Assembly (NCBI GenBank): GCA_037954325.1
Contig: JBBMNZ010000007.1
Coordinates: 21,215,269 to 21,279,268 of the forward strand
DNA from: Fistularia commersonii
Lineage: Eukaryota; Chordata; Actinopteri; Syngnathiformes; Fistulariidae
Direction: 5' to 3'
DNA length: 64,000 bases
The position numbers and the translations under genes were made by a program. The stretch's first letter is position 1. Every line of letters begins with the position of its first letter. Shown here piece after piece: positions 24,268 to 35,975 of this stretch. The notes under the pieces were generated by a model. It saw only the letters and a list, made by a program, of their open reading frames with translations, was not told the origin of the DNA and did not search any database.

Positions 24268-25498
24268 GAGCGTTTTTGAATAGGAGTGGCAATAACTTTT
24301 GAATTTCATCAAGCTGGTTTCTGCTGTTGAAATATGTTGTAAAGGACATGATTCTGCACAATATAAGTCAAATTCAGTGTAATCCAGCAACAAGTTTGAA
24401 AGATATAGCCGTAGGGTCAAAAAGTGCTTATCTCACAGAGTTGAAGCGATTTTGATTAGGAGTGGAAATAACTTTTGAATTTCATCAAGCTGGTTTCTGC
24501 TGTTGAAATATGTTGTTTAGGACATGATTCTGCACAATATAAGTCAAATTCAGTGTAATCCAGCAACAAGTTTGAAAGATATAGCCATAGGGTCAAAAAA
24601 TGCTTATCTCATCGAGTTGGAGCGTTTTTGATTAGGAGTGGCAATAACTTTTGAATTTCATCAAGCTGGTTTCTGCTGTTGAAATATGTTGTTTAGGACA
24701 TGTTTCTGCACAATATATGTCAAATTTAGTGTAATCCCTTCACAGGTTCAAAAGAAATAGCCATTCGTTCAAAAGTGCTTATCTCACCGAGTTGAAGCGT
24801 TTTTGATTCGTAGTGATAAGAACTTTTGAATTTCATCAAGCTGGTTTCTGCTGTTGAAATATTTTGTGTAGGACATGATTCTGCACAATATAAGTCAAAT
24901 TTAGTGTAATCCCTTCACAGGTTCACAAGATATAGCCATTTGTTCAAAAAGTGCTTATCTCACCGAGTTGAAGCGTTTTTGATTAGGAGTGGCAATAACT
25001 TTTGAATTTCATCAAGGTGGTTTCTACTGTTGAAATATATTGTTTAGGACATGATTCTGCACAATATAAGTCAAATTCAGTGTAATCCAATAACAAGTTT
25101 AAAAGATATAGCCATAGGGTCAAAAAGCGCTTATCTCATCGAGTTGGAGCATTTTTGATTAGGAATGATTATAACTTTTGAATTTCATCAAGCTGGTGTC
25201 TGCTGTTGAAATATGTTGTTTAGGACATGATTCTGCACAATATATGTCAAATTTAGTGTAATCCCTTCAATGGTTCACAAGATATAGCCATTCGTTCAAA
25301 AAGTGCTTATCTCACCGAGTTGAAGCGTTTTTGATTAGGAGTGATAATAACTTTTGAATTTCATCAAGGTGGTTTCTGCTGTTGAAATATGTTGTTAAGG
25401 ACATGATTCTGCACAATATAAGTCAAATTCAGTGTAATCCAGCAACAAGTTTGAAAGATATAGCCATAGGGTCAAAAAGTGCTTATCTCACAGAGTTG
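24268..25498. repeat. 7-monomer unit (1,231 bp), copy 2
   Basis: Same landmark order as copy 1, with a few private changes such as 'gattcgtagtgataag' (near 24,803) and 'caaaagaaatagcc' (near 24,751). It ends with the 'tgttaaggacatg' monomer. The following monomer ('cacagagttgaagcgatttt' joined to 'gtaataataac') departs from the unit. Confidence 0.8.
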
Positions 25499-28132
25499 AA
25501 GCGATTTTGATTAGGAGTAATAATAACTTTTGAATTTCATCAAGCAGGTTTCTGCTGTTGAAATATGTTGTTTAGGACATGATTCTGCACAATATAAGTC
25601 AAATTCAGTGTAATCCAGCAACAAGTTTGAAAGATATAGCCATAGGGTCAAAAAGTGCTTATCTCATCGAGTTAGAGCGTTTTTGATTAGGAGTGGCAAT
25701 AACTTTTGAATTTCATCAAGCTGGTTTCTGCTGTTGAAATATGTTGTTTAGGACATGATTCTGCACAATATAAGTCAAATTCAGTGTAATCCAGCAACAA
25801 GTTTGAAAGATATAGCCATAGGGTCAAAAAGCGCTTATCTCATCGAGTTGGAGCGTTTTTGATTAGGAGTGGCAATCACTTTTGAATATCATCAAGCTGG
25901 TTTCTGCTGTTGAAATATGTTGTTTAGGACATGATTCTGCACAATATAAGTCAAATTCAGTGTAATCCACTAACAAGTTTGAAAAATATAGCCATAGGGT
26001 CAAAAAGTGCTTATCTCATCGAGTTAGAGCGTTTTTGATTAGGAGTGGCAATAACTTTTGAATTTCATCAAGCTGGTTTCTGCTTTTGGAATATGTTGTT
26101 TAGGACATGTTTCTGCACAATATAAGTCAAATTTTGTGTAATCCCTTCACAGGTTCAAAAGATATAGCCATTCGTTCAAAAGTGCTTATCTCACCGAGTT
26201 GAAGCGTTTTTGATTAGGAGTGATAATAACTTTTGAATTTCATCAAGCTGGTTTCTGCTGTTGAAATATGTTGTTTAGGACATGATTCTGCACAATATAA
26301 GTCAAATTCAGTGTAATCCAGCAACAAGTTTAAAAGATATAGGCATAGGGTCAAAAAGCGCTTATCTCACCGAATTGGAGCGTTTTTGATTAGGAATGAT
26401 TATAACTTTTGAATTTCATCAAGCTGGTTTCTGCTGTTGAAATATGTTGTTTAGGACATGATTCTGCACAATATATGTCAAATTTAGTGTAATCCCTTCA
26501 CAGGTTCAAAAGATATAGCCATTCATTCATAAGGTGCTTATCTCACCGAGTTGAAGCGTTTTTGATTAGGAGCGGCAATAACTTTTGAAGTTCATCAAGG
26601 TGGTTTCTGCTGTTGAAATATGTTGTTTAGGACATGAGTCTGCACAATATATGTCAAATTTGGTGTAATCCCTTCACAGGTTCACAAGATATAGCCATTC
26701 GTTCAAAAAGTGCTTAATTCACCAAGTTGAAGCGTTTTTGATTAGGAGTAATAATAACTTTTGAATTTCATCAAGCTGGTTTCTGCTGTTGAAATATGTT
26801 GTTTAGGACATGATTTTGCACAATATAAGTCAAATTCAGTGTAATCCAGCAACAAGTTTAAAAGATATAGGCATAGGGTCAAAAAGCGCTTATCTCATAG
26901 AGTTGGAGCGTTTTTTATTAGGAATGATTATAACTTTTGAATTTCATCAAGCTGGTTTTTGCTGTTGAAATATGTTGTTTAGGACATGATTCTGCACAAT
27001 ATATGTCAAATTTAGTGTAATCCCTTCACAGGTTCACAAGATATAGCCATTCGTTCAAAAAGTGCTTATCTCACCGAGTTGAAGCGTTTTTGAATAGGAG
27101 TGGCAATAACTTTTGAATTTCAACAAGGTGGTTTCTGCTGTTGAAATATGTTGTTTTAGGACATTATTCTGCACAATATATGTCAAATTTAGTGTAATCC
27201 CTTCACAGGTTCAAAAGATATAGCCATTTGTTCAAAAAGTGCTTATCTCACCGAGTTGAAGCGTTTTTGATTAGGAGTGATAATAACTTTTGAATTTCAT
27301 CAAGCTGGTTTCTGCTGTTGAAATATGTTGTTTAGGACATGATTCTGCACAATATAAGTCAAATTCAGTGTAATCAAGCAACAAGTTTAAAAGATATGAC
27401 CATAGGGTCAAAAAGTGCTTCTCTCATCTAGTTGGAGCGTTTTTGATTAGGAGTGGCAATAACTTTTGAATTTTATCAAGGTGGTTTCTGCTTATGAAAT
27501 ATGTTGTTTAGGACATTATTCTGCACAATATATTTCAAATTTAGTGTAATCCCTTCACAGGTTCAAATGATATAGCCATTCGTTCAAAAAGTGCTTATCT
27601 CACCGAGTTGAAGCGTTTTTGATTAGGAGTTATAATAACTTTTGAATTTCATCAAGCTGGTTTCTGCTGTTGAAATATGTTGTTTAGGACATGATTCTGC
27701 ACAATATATGTCAAAATTAGTGTAATCCCTTTACAGGTTCACAAGATATAGCCATTCGTTCAAAAAGTGCTTATCTCACCGAGTTGAAGCGTTTTTGATT
27801 AGGAGTAATAATAACTTTTGAATATCATCAAGCTGGTTTCTGCTGTTGAAATATGTTGTTTAGGACATGATTCTGCACAATATGTGTCAAATTTAGTGTA
27901 ATCCCTTCACAGGTTCACAAGATATAGCCATTCGTTCAAAAAGTGCTTATCTCACCGAGTTGAAGCGTTTTTGATTAGGAGTGATAATAACTTTTGAATT
28001 TTATCAAGCTGGTTTCTGCTGTTGAAATATGTTGTTTAGGACATGATTCTGCACAATATAAGTCAAATTCAGTGTAATCCAGCTATATTTTTGAAAGATA
28101 TAGCCATAGGGTCAAAAAGTGCTTATCTCATT
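25499..28132. repeat. Diverged right edge of family A
   Basis: About 15 monomers without an evident HOR. They carry many private substitutions, for example 'tgcttttggaatatg' (near 26,083), 'gcttaattcaccaag' (near 26,713), 'ttcaacaaggtgg' (near 27,119), 'ttgttttaggac' (near 27,151) and 'gcttctctcatctag' (near 27,417). Subtypes typical of the far left return here: 'aatgattataac', 'tttggtgtaat' and 'tttaaaagatataggcatag' at about 26,330 and 26,860. It abuts the hybrid monomer. Confidence 0.75.
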
Positions 28133-28309
28133 GAGTTAGAGCGTTTTTGATTAGGAGTGGCAATAACTTTTGAATTTCATCAAGCTGGTTTTCTGCTGTT
28201 GAAATATGTTGAAAAGGGCTTGATTCTGCATAATATAAGTCAAAATCATTGTGATCCTGCAACATTTTAAAAAGATATAGCCATATGGTCAAAAAGTGTT
28301 TATCTCACT
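28133..28309. repeat. Hybrid A/B monomer (177 bp) at the family switch
   Basis: The first part is family A ('gattaggagtggcaataac', 'catcaagctggtttt'). From 'aaaagggcttgattctgcat' onward it is family B, and every later monomer is B. The change falls within or beside the 12-base stretch tgaaatatgttg (28,200-28,211), which both families share. The monomer is 177 bp because of one extra T in 'ggttttctgctg' just left of the switch. Register is otherwise kept, which fits homologous (unequal) recombination between related monomers rather than insertion of foreign DNA. Confidence 0.9.
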
Positions 28310-31300
28310 GAGTTGAAGCTTTTTTGCAACAGAGTGCCAATAACTAAAGATTCCTTTCTAGAAGCTTGCTGGTGCTGAAATATGTTGAAAAGGGCTTGAT
28401 TCTGCATAATATAAGTCAAATCCATTGTGATCCTGCAACATTTTGAAAAGATATAGCCATATGGTCAAAAAGAGTTTATCTCATTGAGTAGAAGCTTTTT
28501 TGATAAAGAGTGTAAATAACTAAAGATTCCTTTCTAGCAGCTTGCTGGTGCTGAAATATGTTGAAAAGGGGTTAATTCTGCATGATATAAGTCAAAATCA
28601 TTGTGATCCTGCAACATTTTGAAAAGATATAGCCATACGGTCAAAAAGTGTTTATCTCACTGAGTTGAAGCGTTTTTGGTAAGAGTATCAATAACTAAAG
28701 ATTCTTTTCTAGCAGTTTGCTGGTGCTGAAATATGTTGAAAAGGGCTTGATTCTGCATAATATAAGTCAAAATCATTGTGATCCTGCAACATTTTGAAAA
28801 GATATAGCCATACGGTCAAAAAGCGTTTATCTCACTGAGTTGAAGCGTATTTGATAAAGAGTGTCAATAACTAAAGATTCTTTTCTAGCAGCTTGCTGGT
28901 GCTGAAATATGTTGAAAAGGGCTTGATTCTGCATAATATAAGTCAAAATCATTGTGATCCTGCAACATTTTGAAAAGATATAGCCATACGGTCAAAAAGT
29001 GTTTATCTCACTGAGTTGAAGCTTTTTTGCAACAGAGTGTCAATAACTAAAGATTCCTTTCTAGCAGCTTGCTGGTGCTGAAATATGTTGAAAAGGGCTT
29101 GATTCTGCATAATATAAGTCAAAATCATTGTGATCCTTCAACATTTTAAAAAGATAGAGCCATATGGTCAAAAAGTTTTTATCTCACTGAGTTGAAGTGT
29201 TTTTGATAAAGAGTGTCAATAACTAAAGATTCTTTTCTAGCAGCTTGCTGGTGCTGAAATATGTTGAAAAGGGCTTGATTCTGCATAATAAAAGTCAAAA
29301 TCATTGTGATCCTGCAACATTTTGAAAAGATATAGCCATATGGTCAAAAAGTGTTTATCTCAATGAGTTGAAGCTTTTTTGAAACAGAGTGTCAATAACT
29401 AAAGATTCCTTTCTAGCAGCTTGCTGGTGCTGAAATATGTTGAAAAGGGCTTGATTCTGCATAATATCAGTCAAAATCATTGCGATCCTGCAACATTTTT
29501 AAAAGATATAGCCATAAGGTCAAAAAGTGTTTATCTCACTGAGTTGAAGCGTTTTTGATAAAGAGTATCAATAACTAAAGATTCTTTTCTAGCAGCTTGC
29601 TGGTGCTGAAATATGTTGAAAAGGGCTTGATTCTGCATAATATAAGTCAAAATCATTGTGATCCTGCAACATTTTAAAAAGATATAGCCATATGGTCAAA
29701 AAGTGTTTATCTCACTGTGTTGAAGCTTTTTTGATAAAGAGTGTCAATAACTAAAGATTCCTTTCTAGCAGCTTGCTGGTGCTGAAATATGTTGAAAAGG
29801 GCTTGATTCTGCATAATAAAAGTCAAAATCATTGTGATCCTGCAACATTTTAAAAAGATATAGCCATATGGTCAAAAAGTGTTTATCTCAATGAGTTGAA
29901 GCTTTTTTGCAACAGAGTGTCAATAACTAAAGATTCCTTTCTAGCAGCTTGCTGGTGCTGAAATATGTTGAAAAGGGCTTGATTCTGGATAATTTAAGTC
30001 AAAATCATTGCGATCCTGCAACATTTTGAAAAGATATAGCCATACGGTCAAAAAGTTTTTATCTCACTGAGTTGAAGTTTTTTTGCAACAGAGTGTCAAT
30101 AACTAAAGATTCCTTTCTAGCAGCTTGCTGGTGCTGAAATATGTATAAAAGGGCTTGATTCTGCATAATATAAGTCAAAATCATTGTGACCCTGCAACAT
30201 TTTGAAAAGATATAGCCATATGGTCAAAAAGTGTTTATCTCACTGAGTTGAAATTTTTTTGCAACAGAGTGTCAATAACTAAAGATTCCTTTCTAGCAGC
30301 TTGCTGGTCCTGAAATATGTTGAAAAGGGCTTGATTCTGCATAATATAAGTCAAATTCATTGTGATCCTGCAACATTTTGAAAAGATATAGCCATATGGT
30401 CAAAAAGTGTTTATCTCACTGAGTTGAAGCTTATTTGCAACAGAGTGTCAATAACTAAATATTCCTTTCTAGCAGCTTGCTGGTGCTTAAATATGTTGAA
30501 AAGGGCTTGATTTTGCATAATATAAGTCAACATCATTGTGATCCTGCTACATTTTGAAAAGATATAGCCATATGGTCAAAAAGAGTTCATCTCATTGAGT
30601 AGAAGCTTTTTTGATAAAGAGTGTAAATAACTAAAGATTCCTTTCTAGCAGCTTGCTGGTGCTGAAATATGTTGAAAAGGGCTTAATTCTGCATGATATA
30701 AGTCAAAATCATTGTGATCCTGCAACATTTTGAAAAGATATAGCCATACGGTCAAAAAGTGTTTATCTCACTGAGTTGAAGCGTTTTTGATAAAGAGTAT
30801 TAATAACTAAAGATTCTTTTCTAGCAGCTTGCTGGTTCTGAAATATGTTGAAAAGGGCTTGATTTTGCATAACATAAGTCAAAATCATTGTGATCCTGCA
30901 ACATTTTGAAAAGGAATAGCCATACGGTCAAAAAGTGTTTATCTAACTGAGTTGAAGCGTATTTGATAAAGAGTGTCAATAACTAAAGATTCCTTTCTAG
31001 CAGCTTGCTGGTGCTGAAATATGTTGAAAAGGGCTTAATTCTGCATAATATAAGTCAAAATCATTGTGATCCTGCAACATTTTGAAAAGATATAGCCATA
31101 CGGTCAAAAAGTGTTTATCTCACTGAGTTGAAGCTTTTTTGATAAAGAGTGTCAAAATCAAAAGATTCCTTTCTAACAGCTTGCTCGTGCTGAAATATGT
31201 TGAAAAGGGCTTGATTCTGCATCATATAAGTCAAATTCATTGTGATCCTGCAACATTTTGAAAAGATATAGCCATACGGTCAAAAAGTGTTTATCTCACT

Positions 31301-32080
31301 GAGTTGAAGCTTTTTTGCAACAGAGTGTCAATAACTAAAGATTCCTTTCTAGCAGCTTGCTGGTGCTGAAATATGTTGAAAAGGGCTTGATTCTGCATAA
31401 TATAAGTCAAAATCATTGTGATCCTGCTACATTTTGAAAAGATATAGCCATATGGTCAAAAAGAGTTTATCTCACTGAGTTGAAGCTTTTTTGCAACAGA
31501 GTGTCAATAACTAAAGATTCCTTTCTAGCAGCTTACTGGTGCTGAAATATGTTGAAAAGGGCTTAATTCTGCATAATATAAGTCAAATTCATTGTGATCC
31601 TGCAACATTTTGAAAAAATATAGCCATACGGTCAAAAAGTGTCTATCTCACTGAGTTGAAGCTTTTTTGCAACAGAGTGTCAATAACTAAAGATTCCTTT
31701 CTAGCAGCTTGCTGGTGCTGAAATATGTTGAAAAGGGCTTGATTCTGCATAATATAAGTCAAAATCATTGTGATCCCGCAACATTTTAAAAAGATATAGC
31801 CATATGGTCAAAAAGTGTTTATCTCACTGAGTTGAAGCTTTTTTGCAACAGAGTGCCAATAACTAAAGATTGCTTCTAGCAGCTTGCTGGTGCTGAAATA
31901 TGTTGAAAAGGGCTTGATTCTGCATAATATAAGTCAAATTCATTGTGATCCTGCAACATTTTGAAAAGTTATTGCCATACGGTCAAAAAGTGTTTATCTC
32001 ACTGAGTTGAAGCTTTTTTGCAACAGAGTGTCAATAACTAAAGATTCCTTTCTAGCAGCTTGCTGGTGCTGAAATATGTT
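28310..32080. repeat. Diverged left edge of family B
   Basis: About 21 B monomers with many private changes and frequent one-base length differences. Examples are 'ttctagaagcttgctgg' (near 28,357), 'atgtataaaagggc' (near 30,141) and 'gattgcttctagcag' (near 31,868). 'catatggtc' and 'catacggtc' forms are mixed, and 'cttttttgcaac' and 'gataaagag' 5' ends alternate irregularly. A segment at about 30,430-31,990 is the partner of 35,880-37,440 (offset about 5,453 bp, 31 monomers). Nothing but satellite is present. Confidence 0.75.
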
Positions 32081-34543
32081 GAAAAAGGGCTTGATTCTGC
32101 ATAATTTAAGTCAAAATCATTGCGATCCTGCAACATTTTGAAAAGATATAGCCATACGGTCAAAAAGTGTTTATCTCACTGAGTTGAAGCGTTTTTGATA
32201 AAGAGTATCAATAACTAAAGATTCTTTTCTAGCAGCTTGCTGGTGCTGAAATATGTTGAAAAGGGCTTGATTCTGCATAACATAACTCAAAATCATTGTG
32301 ATCATGCAACATTTTGAAAAGATATAGCCATACGGTCAAAAAGTGTTTATCTCACTGAGTTGAAGCGTTTTTGATACAGAGTGCCAATAACTAAAGATTC
32401 TTTTCTAGCAGCTTGCTGGTGCTGAAATATGTTGAAAAGGGCTTGATTCTGCATAACATAAGTCAAACTCATTGTGATCCTGCAACATTTTAAAAAGATA
32501 GAGCCATATGATCGAAAAGTGTTTATCTCACTGAGTTGAAGCTTTTTAGCAACAGTGTCAATAACTAAAGATTCCTTTCTAGCAGCTTGCTGGTGCTCAA
32601 TTATGTTGAAAAGGGCTTGATTCTGCATAATATAAGTCAAAATCATTGTGATCCTGCAACATTTTGAAAAGATATAGCCATACGGTCAAAAAGTGTTTAT
32701 CTCACTGAGTTGAAGCGTTTTTGATAAAGAGTGTCAATAACTAAAGATTCTTTTCTAGCAGCTTGCTGGTGCTGAAATATGTTGAAAAGGGCTTGATTCT
32801 GCATAATATAAGTCAAAATCATTGTGATCCTGCAACATTTTGAAAAGATATAGCCTTACGGTCAAAAAGTGTTTATCTCACAGAGTAGAAGCGTTTTTCA
32901 TAAAGAGTGTAAATAACTAAAGACTCTTTTCTAGCAGCTTGCTGGTGCTGAAATATGTTGAAAAGGGCTTAATTCTGCATAATATAAGTCAAAATCATTG
33001 TGATCCTGCAACATTTTGAAAAGATATAGCCATACGGTCAAAAAGTGTTTATCTCACTGAGTTGAAGCTTTTTTGATAAAGAGTGTCAATAACTAAAAAT
33101 TCCTTTCGAGCAGCTTGCTGGTGCTGAAATATGTTGAAAAGGGCTTGATTCTGCATAATATAAGTCAAATTCATTGTGATCCTGCAACATTTTGAAAAGA
33201 TATAGCCATAAGGTCAAAAAGTTTTTATCTCACTGAGTTGAAGCTTTTTTGCAACAGAGTGTCAATAACTAAAGATTCCTTTCTAGCAGCTTGCTGGTGC
33301 TGAAATATGTTGAAAAGGGCTTGATTCTGCATAATATAAGTCAAAATCATTGTGATCCTGCAACATTTTAAAAAGATATAGCCATATGGTCAAAAAGTGT
33401 TTATCTCACTGAGTTGAAGCTTATTTGCAACAGAGTGTCAATAACTAAATATTCCTTTCTAGCAGCTTGCTGGTGCTTAAATATGTTGAAAATGGCTTGA
33501 TTTTGCATAATATAAGTCAAATTCATTGTGATCTTGCAACATTTTGAAAAGATATAGCCATACGGTCAAAAAGTGTTTATCTCACTGAGTTGAAGCTTTT
33601 TTGCAACAGAGTGTCAATAACTAAAGATTCCTTTCTAGCAGCTTGCTGGTGCTTAAATATGTTGAAAAGGGCTTGATTTTGCATAATATAAGTCAACATC
33701 ATTGTGATCCTGCTACATTTTGAAAAGATATAGCCATATGGTCAAAAAGAGTTCATCTCATTGAGTAGAAGCTTTTTTGATAAAGAGTGTAAATAACTAA
33801 AGATTCCTTTCTAGCAGCTTGCTGGTGCTGAAATATGTTGAAAAGGGCTTAATTCTGCATGATATAAGTCAAAATCATTGTGATCCTGCAACATTTTGAA
33901 AAGATATAGCCATACGGTCAAAAAGTGTTTATCTCACTGAGTTGAAGCGTTTTTGATAAAGAGTATTAATAACTAAAGATTCTTTTCTAGCAGCTTGCTG
34001 GTTCTGAAATATGTTGAAAAGGGCTTGATTTTGCATAACATAAGTCAAAATCATTGTGATCCTGCAACATTTTGAAAAGATATAGCCATACGGTCAAAAA
34101 GTGTTTATCTAACTGAGTTGAAGCGTATTTGATAAAGAGTGTCAATAACTAAAGATTCTTATCTAGCAGCTTGCTGGTTCTGAAATATGTTGAAAAGGGC
34201 TTAATTCTGCATAATATAAGTCAAAATCATTGTGATCCTGCAACATTTTGAAAAGATATAGCCATACGGTCAAAAAGTGTTTATCTAACTGAGTTGAAGC
34301 GTTTTTGATAAAGAGTGTCAATAACTAAAGATTCCTTTCTAGCAACTTGCTAGTGCTGAAATATGTTGAAAAGGGCTTGATTCTGCATAATATAAGTCAA
34401 ATTCATTGTGATCTTGCAACATTTTAAAAAGATATAGCCATATGGTCAAAAAGTGTTTATCTCACTGAGTTGAAGGTTTTTTGCAACAGAGTGTCAATAA
34501 CTAAAGATTCCTTTCTAGCAGCTTGCTGGTGCTGAAATATGTT
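32081..34543. repeat. Family B 14-monomer unit (2,463 bp), copy 1
   Basis: Starts at the private run 'gttgaaaaagggcttgattc' with 'cataatttaag', which recurs exactly 2,463 bp later (32,081 to 34,544). The unit includes the 174 bp variant monomer, a 'cacagagtagaagcg' monomer with 'ttttcataaagag' and 'aaagactc', a 'tttcgagcagc' monomer and a 'cttatttgcaacagag' monomer. Near 33,518 it has one more monomer than copy 2. Confidence 0.8.
32533..32706. repeat. 174 bp variant family B monomer, copy 1
   Basis: The interval between 'gagtt' landmarks is 174 bp because of a net 2 bp loss in 'gctttttagcaacagtgtc' (usual form 'gcttttttgcaacagagtgt'). It is linked to the private 'catatgatcgaaaagtg' just upstream. 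Since 174 is divisible by three, one minus-strand frame stays open across the junction with its neighbour. This has no coding significance. Confidence 0.9.
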
Positions 34544-35975
34544 GAAAAAGGGCTTGATTCTGCATAATTTAAGTCAAAATCATTGCGATCCTGCAACATT
34601 TTGAAAAGATATAGCCATACGGTCAAAAAGTGTTTATCTCACTGAGTTGAAGCGTTTTTGATAAAGAGTATCAATAACTAAAGATTCTTTTCTAGCAGCT
34701 TGCTGGTGCTGAAATATGTTGAAAAGGGCTTGATTCTGCATAACATAACTCAAAATCATTGTGATCATGCAACATTTTGAAAAGATATAGCCATACGGTC
34801 AAAAAGTGTTTATCTCACTGAGTTGAAGCGTTTTTGATACAGAGTGCCAATAACTAAAGATTCTTTTCTAGCAGCTTGCTGGTGCTGAAATATGTTGAAA
34901 AGGGCTTGATTCTGCATAACATAAGTCAAACTCATTGTGATCCTGCAACATTTTAAAAAGATAGAGCCATATGATCGAAAAGTGTTTATCTCACTGAGTT
35001 GAAGCTTTTTAGCAACAGTGTCAATAACTAAAGATTCCTTTCTAGCAGCTTGCTGGTGCTCAATTATGTTGAAAAGGGCTTGATTCTGCATAATATAAGT
35101 CAAAATCATTGTGATCCTGCAACATTTTGAAAAGATATAGCCATACGGTCAAAAAGTGTTTATCTCACTGAGTTGAAGCGTTTTTGATAAAGAGTGTCAA
35201 TAACTAAAGATTCTTTTCTAGCAGCTTGCTGGTGCTGAAATATGTTGAAAAGGGCTTGATTCTGCATAATATAAGTCAAAATCATTGTGATCCTGCAACA
35301 TTTTGAAAAGATATAGCCATACGGTCAAAAAGTGTTTATCTCACAGAGTAGAAGCGTTTTTCATAAAGAGTGTAAATAACTAAAGACTCTTTTCTAGCAG
35401 CTTGCTGGTGCTGAAATATGTTGAAAAGGGCTTGATTCTGCATAATATAAGTCAAAATCATTGTGATCCTGCAACATTTTGAAAAGATATAGCCATACGG
35501 TCAAAAAGTGTTTATCTCACTGAGTTGAAGCTTTTTTGATAAAGAGTGTCAATAACTAAAAATTCCTTTCGAGCAGCTTGCTGGTGCTGAAATATGTTGA
35601 AAAGGGCTTGATTCTGCATAATATAAGTCAAATTCATTGTGATCCTGCAACATTTTGAAAAGATATAGCCATAAGGTCAAAAAGTTTTTATCTCACTGAG
35701 TTGAAGCTTTTTTGCAACAGAGTGTCAATAACTAAAGATTCCTTTCTAGCAGCTTGCTGGTGCTGAAATATGTTGAAAAGGGCTTGATTCTGCATAATAT
35801 AAGTCAAAATCATTGTGATCCTGCAACATTTTAAAAAGATATAGCCATATGGTCAAAAAGTGTTTATCTCACTGAGTTGAAGCTTATTTGCAACAGAGTG
35901 TCAATAACTAAATATTCCTTTCTAGCAGCTTGCTGGTGCTTAAATATGTTGAAAATGGCTTGATTTTGCATAATA
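34544..35975. repeat. Family B 14-monomer unit, copy 2 (partial)
   Basis: Matches copy 1 in order and detail up to 'gaaaatggcttgattttgca' (33,491 and about 35,953). From there it changes partner: the next bases ('caacatcattgtgatcctgc' with 'tac') follow the series at 30,530, and 'gaaaaggaatagcc' at about 36,361 matches 30,910 rather than 34,075. The unit is therefore truncated and spliced onto another block. Confidence 0.75.
34996..35169. repeat. 174 bp variant family B monomer, copy 2
   Basis: Same deletion and linked 'catatgatcgaaaagtg' as at 32,533, 2,463 bp downstream, with the same flanking monomers. It belongs to the second 14-monomer unit. Confidence 0.9.

Larger units (their letters stand above)
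1..28205. repeat. Satellite family A domain, ~176 bp monomer, about 160 copies
   Basis: Head-to-tail tandem array with a 176 bp period. For example, the landmark 'aagcgttttt' falls at 1, 177, 353 and its equivalent at 529, and the first 3.2 kb keeps this period without a net indel. Diagnostic family A pieces are 'gattaggagtggcaataac', 'ctgctgttgaaatatgttg' followed by 'tttaggacat', and 'ctgcacaatata'. A hand count of a typical A1 monomer gives 63 G+C of 176 (about 36%). Three subtypes recur: A1 ('atcccttcacagg', 'cattcgttc'), A2 ('atccagcaacaag', 'catagggtc') and A3 ('atccagctatattt', 'caaagggtc'). All copies are in one orientation. Later copies carry 1-3 bp length changes, mostly in the 'caaaaagtg' A-run. 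No unique sequence interrupts the array. The architecture is that of eukaryotic centromeric or pericentromeric satellite; that role is inferred. Confidence 0.97.

Noticed and set aside
28190..28215. Transposon insertion or deletion scar at the A/B switch
   Set aside because: There is no target-site duplication, terminal repeat or extra sequence. The join is in register within shared sequence apart from one additional T.
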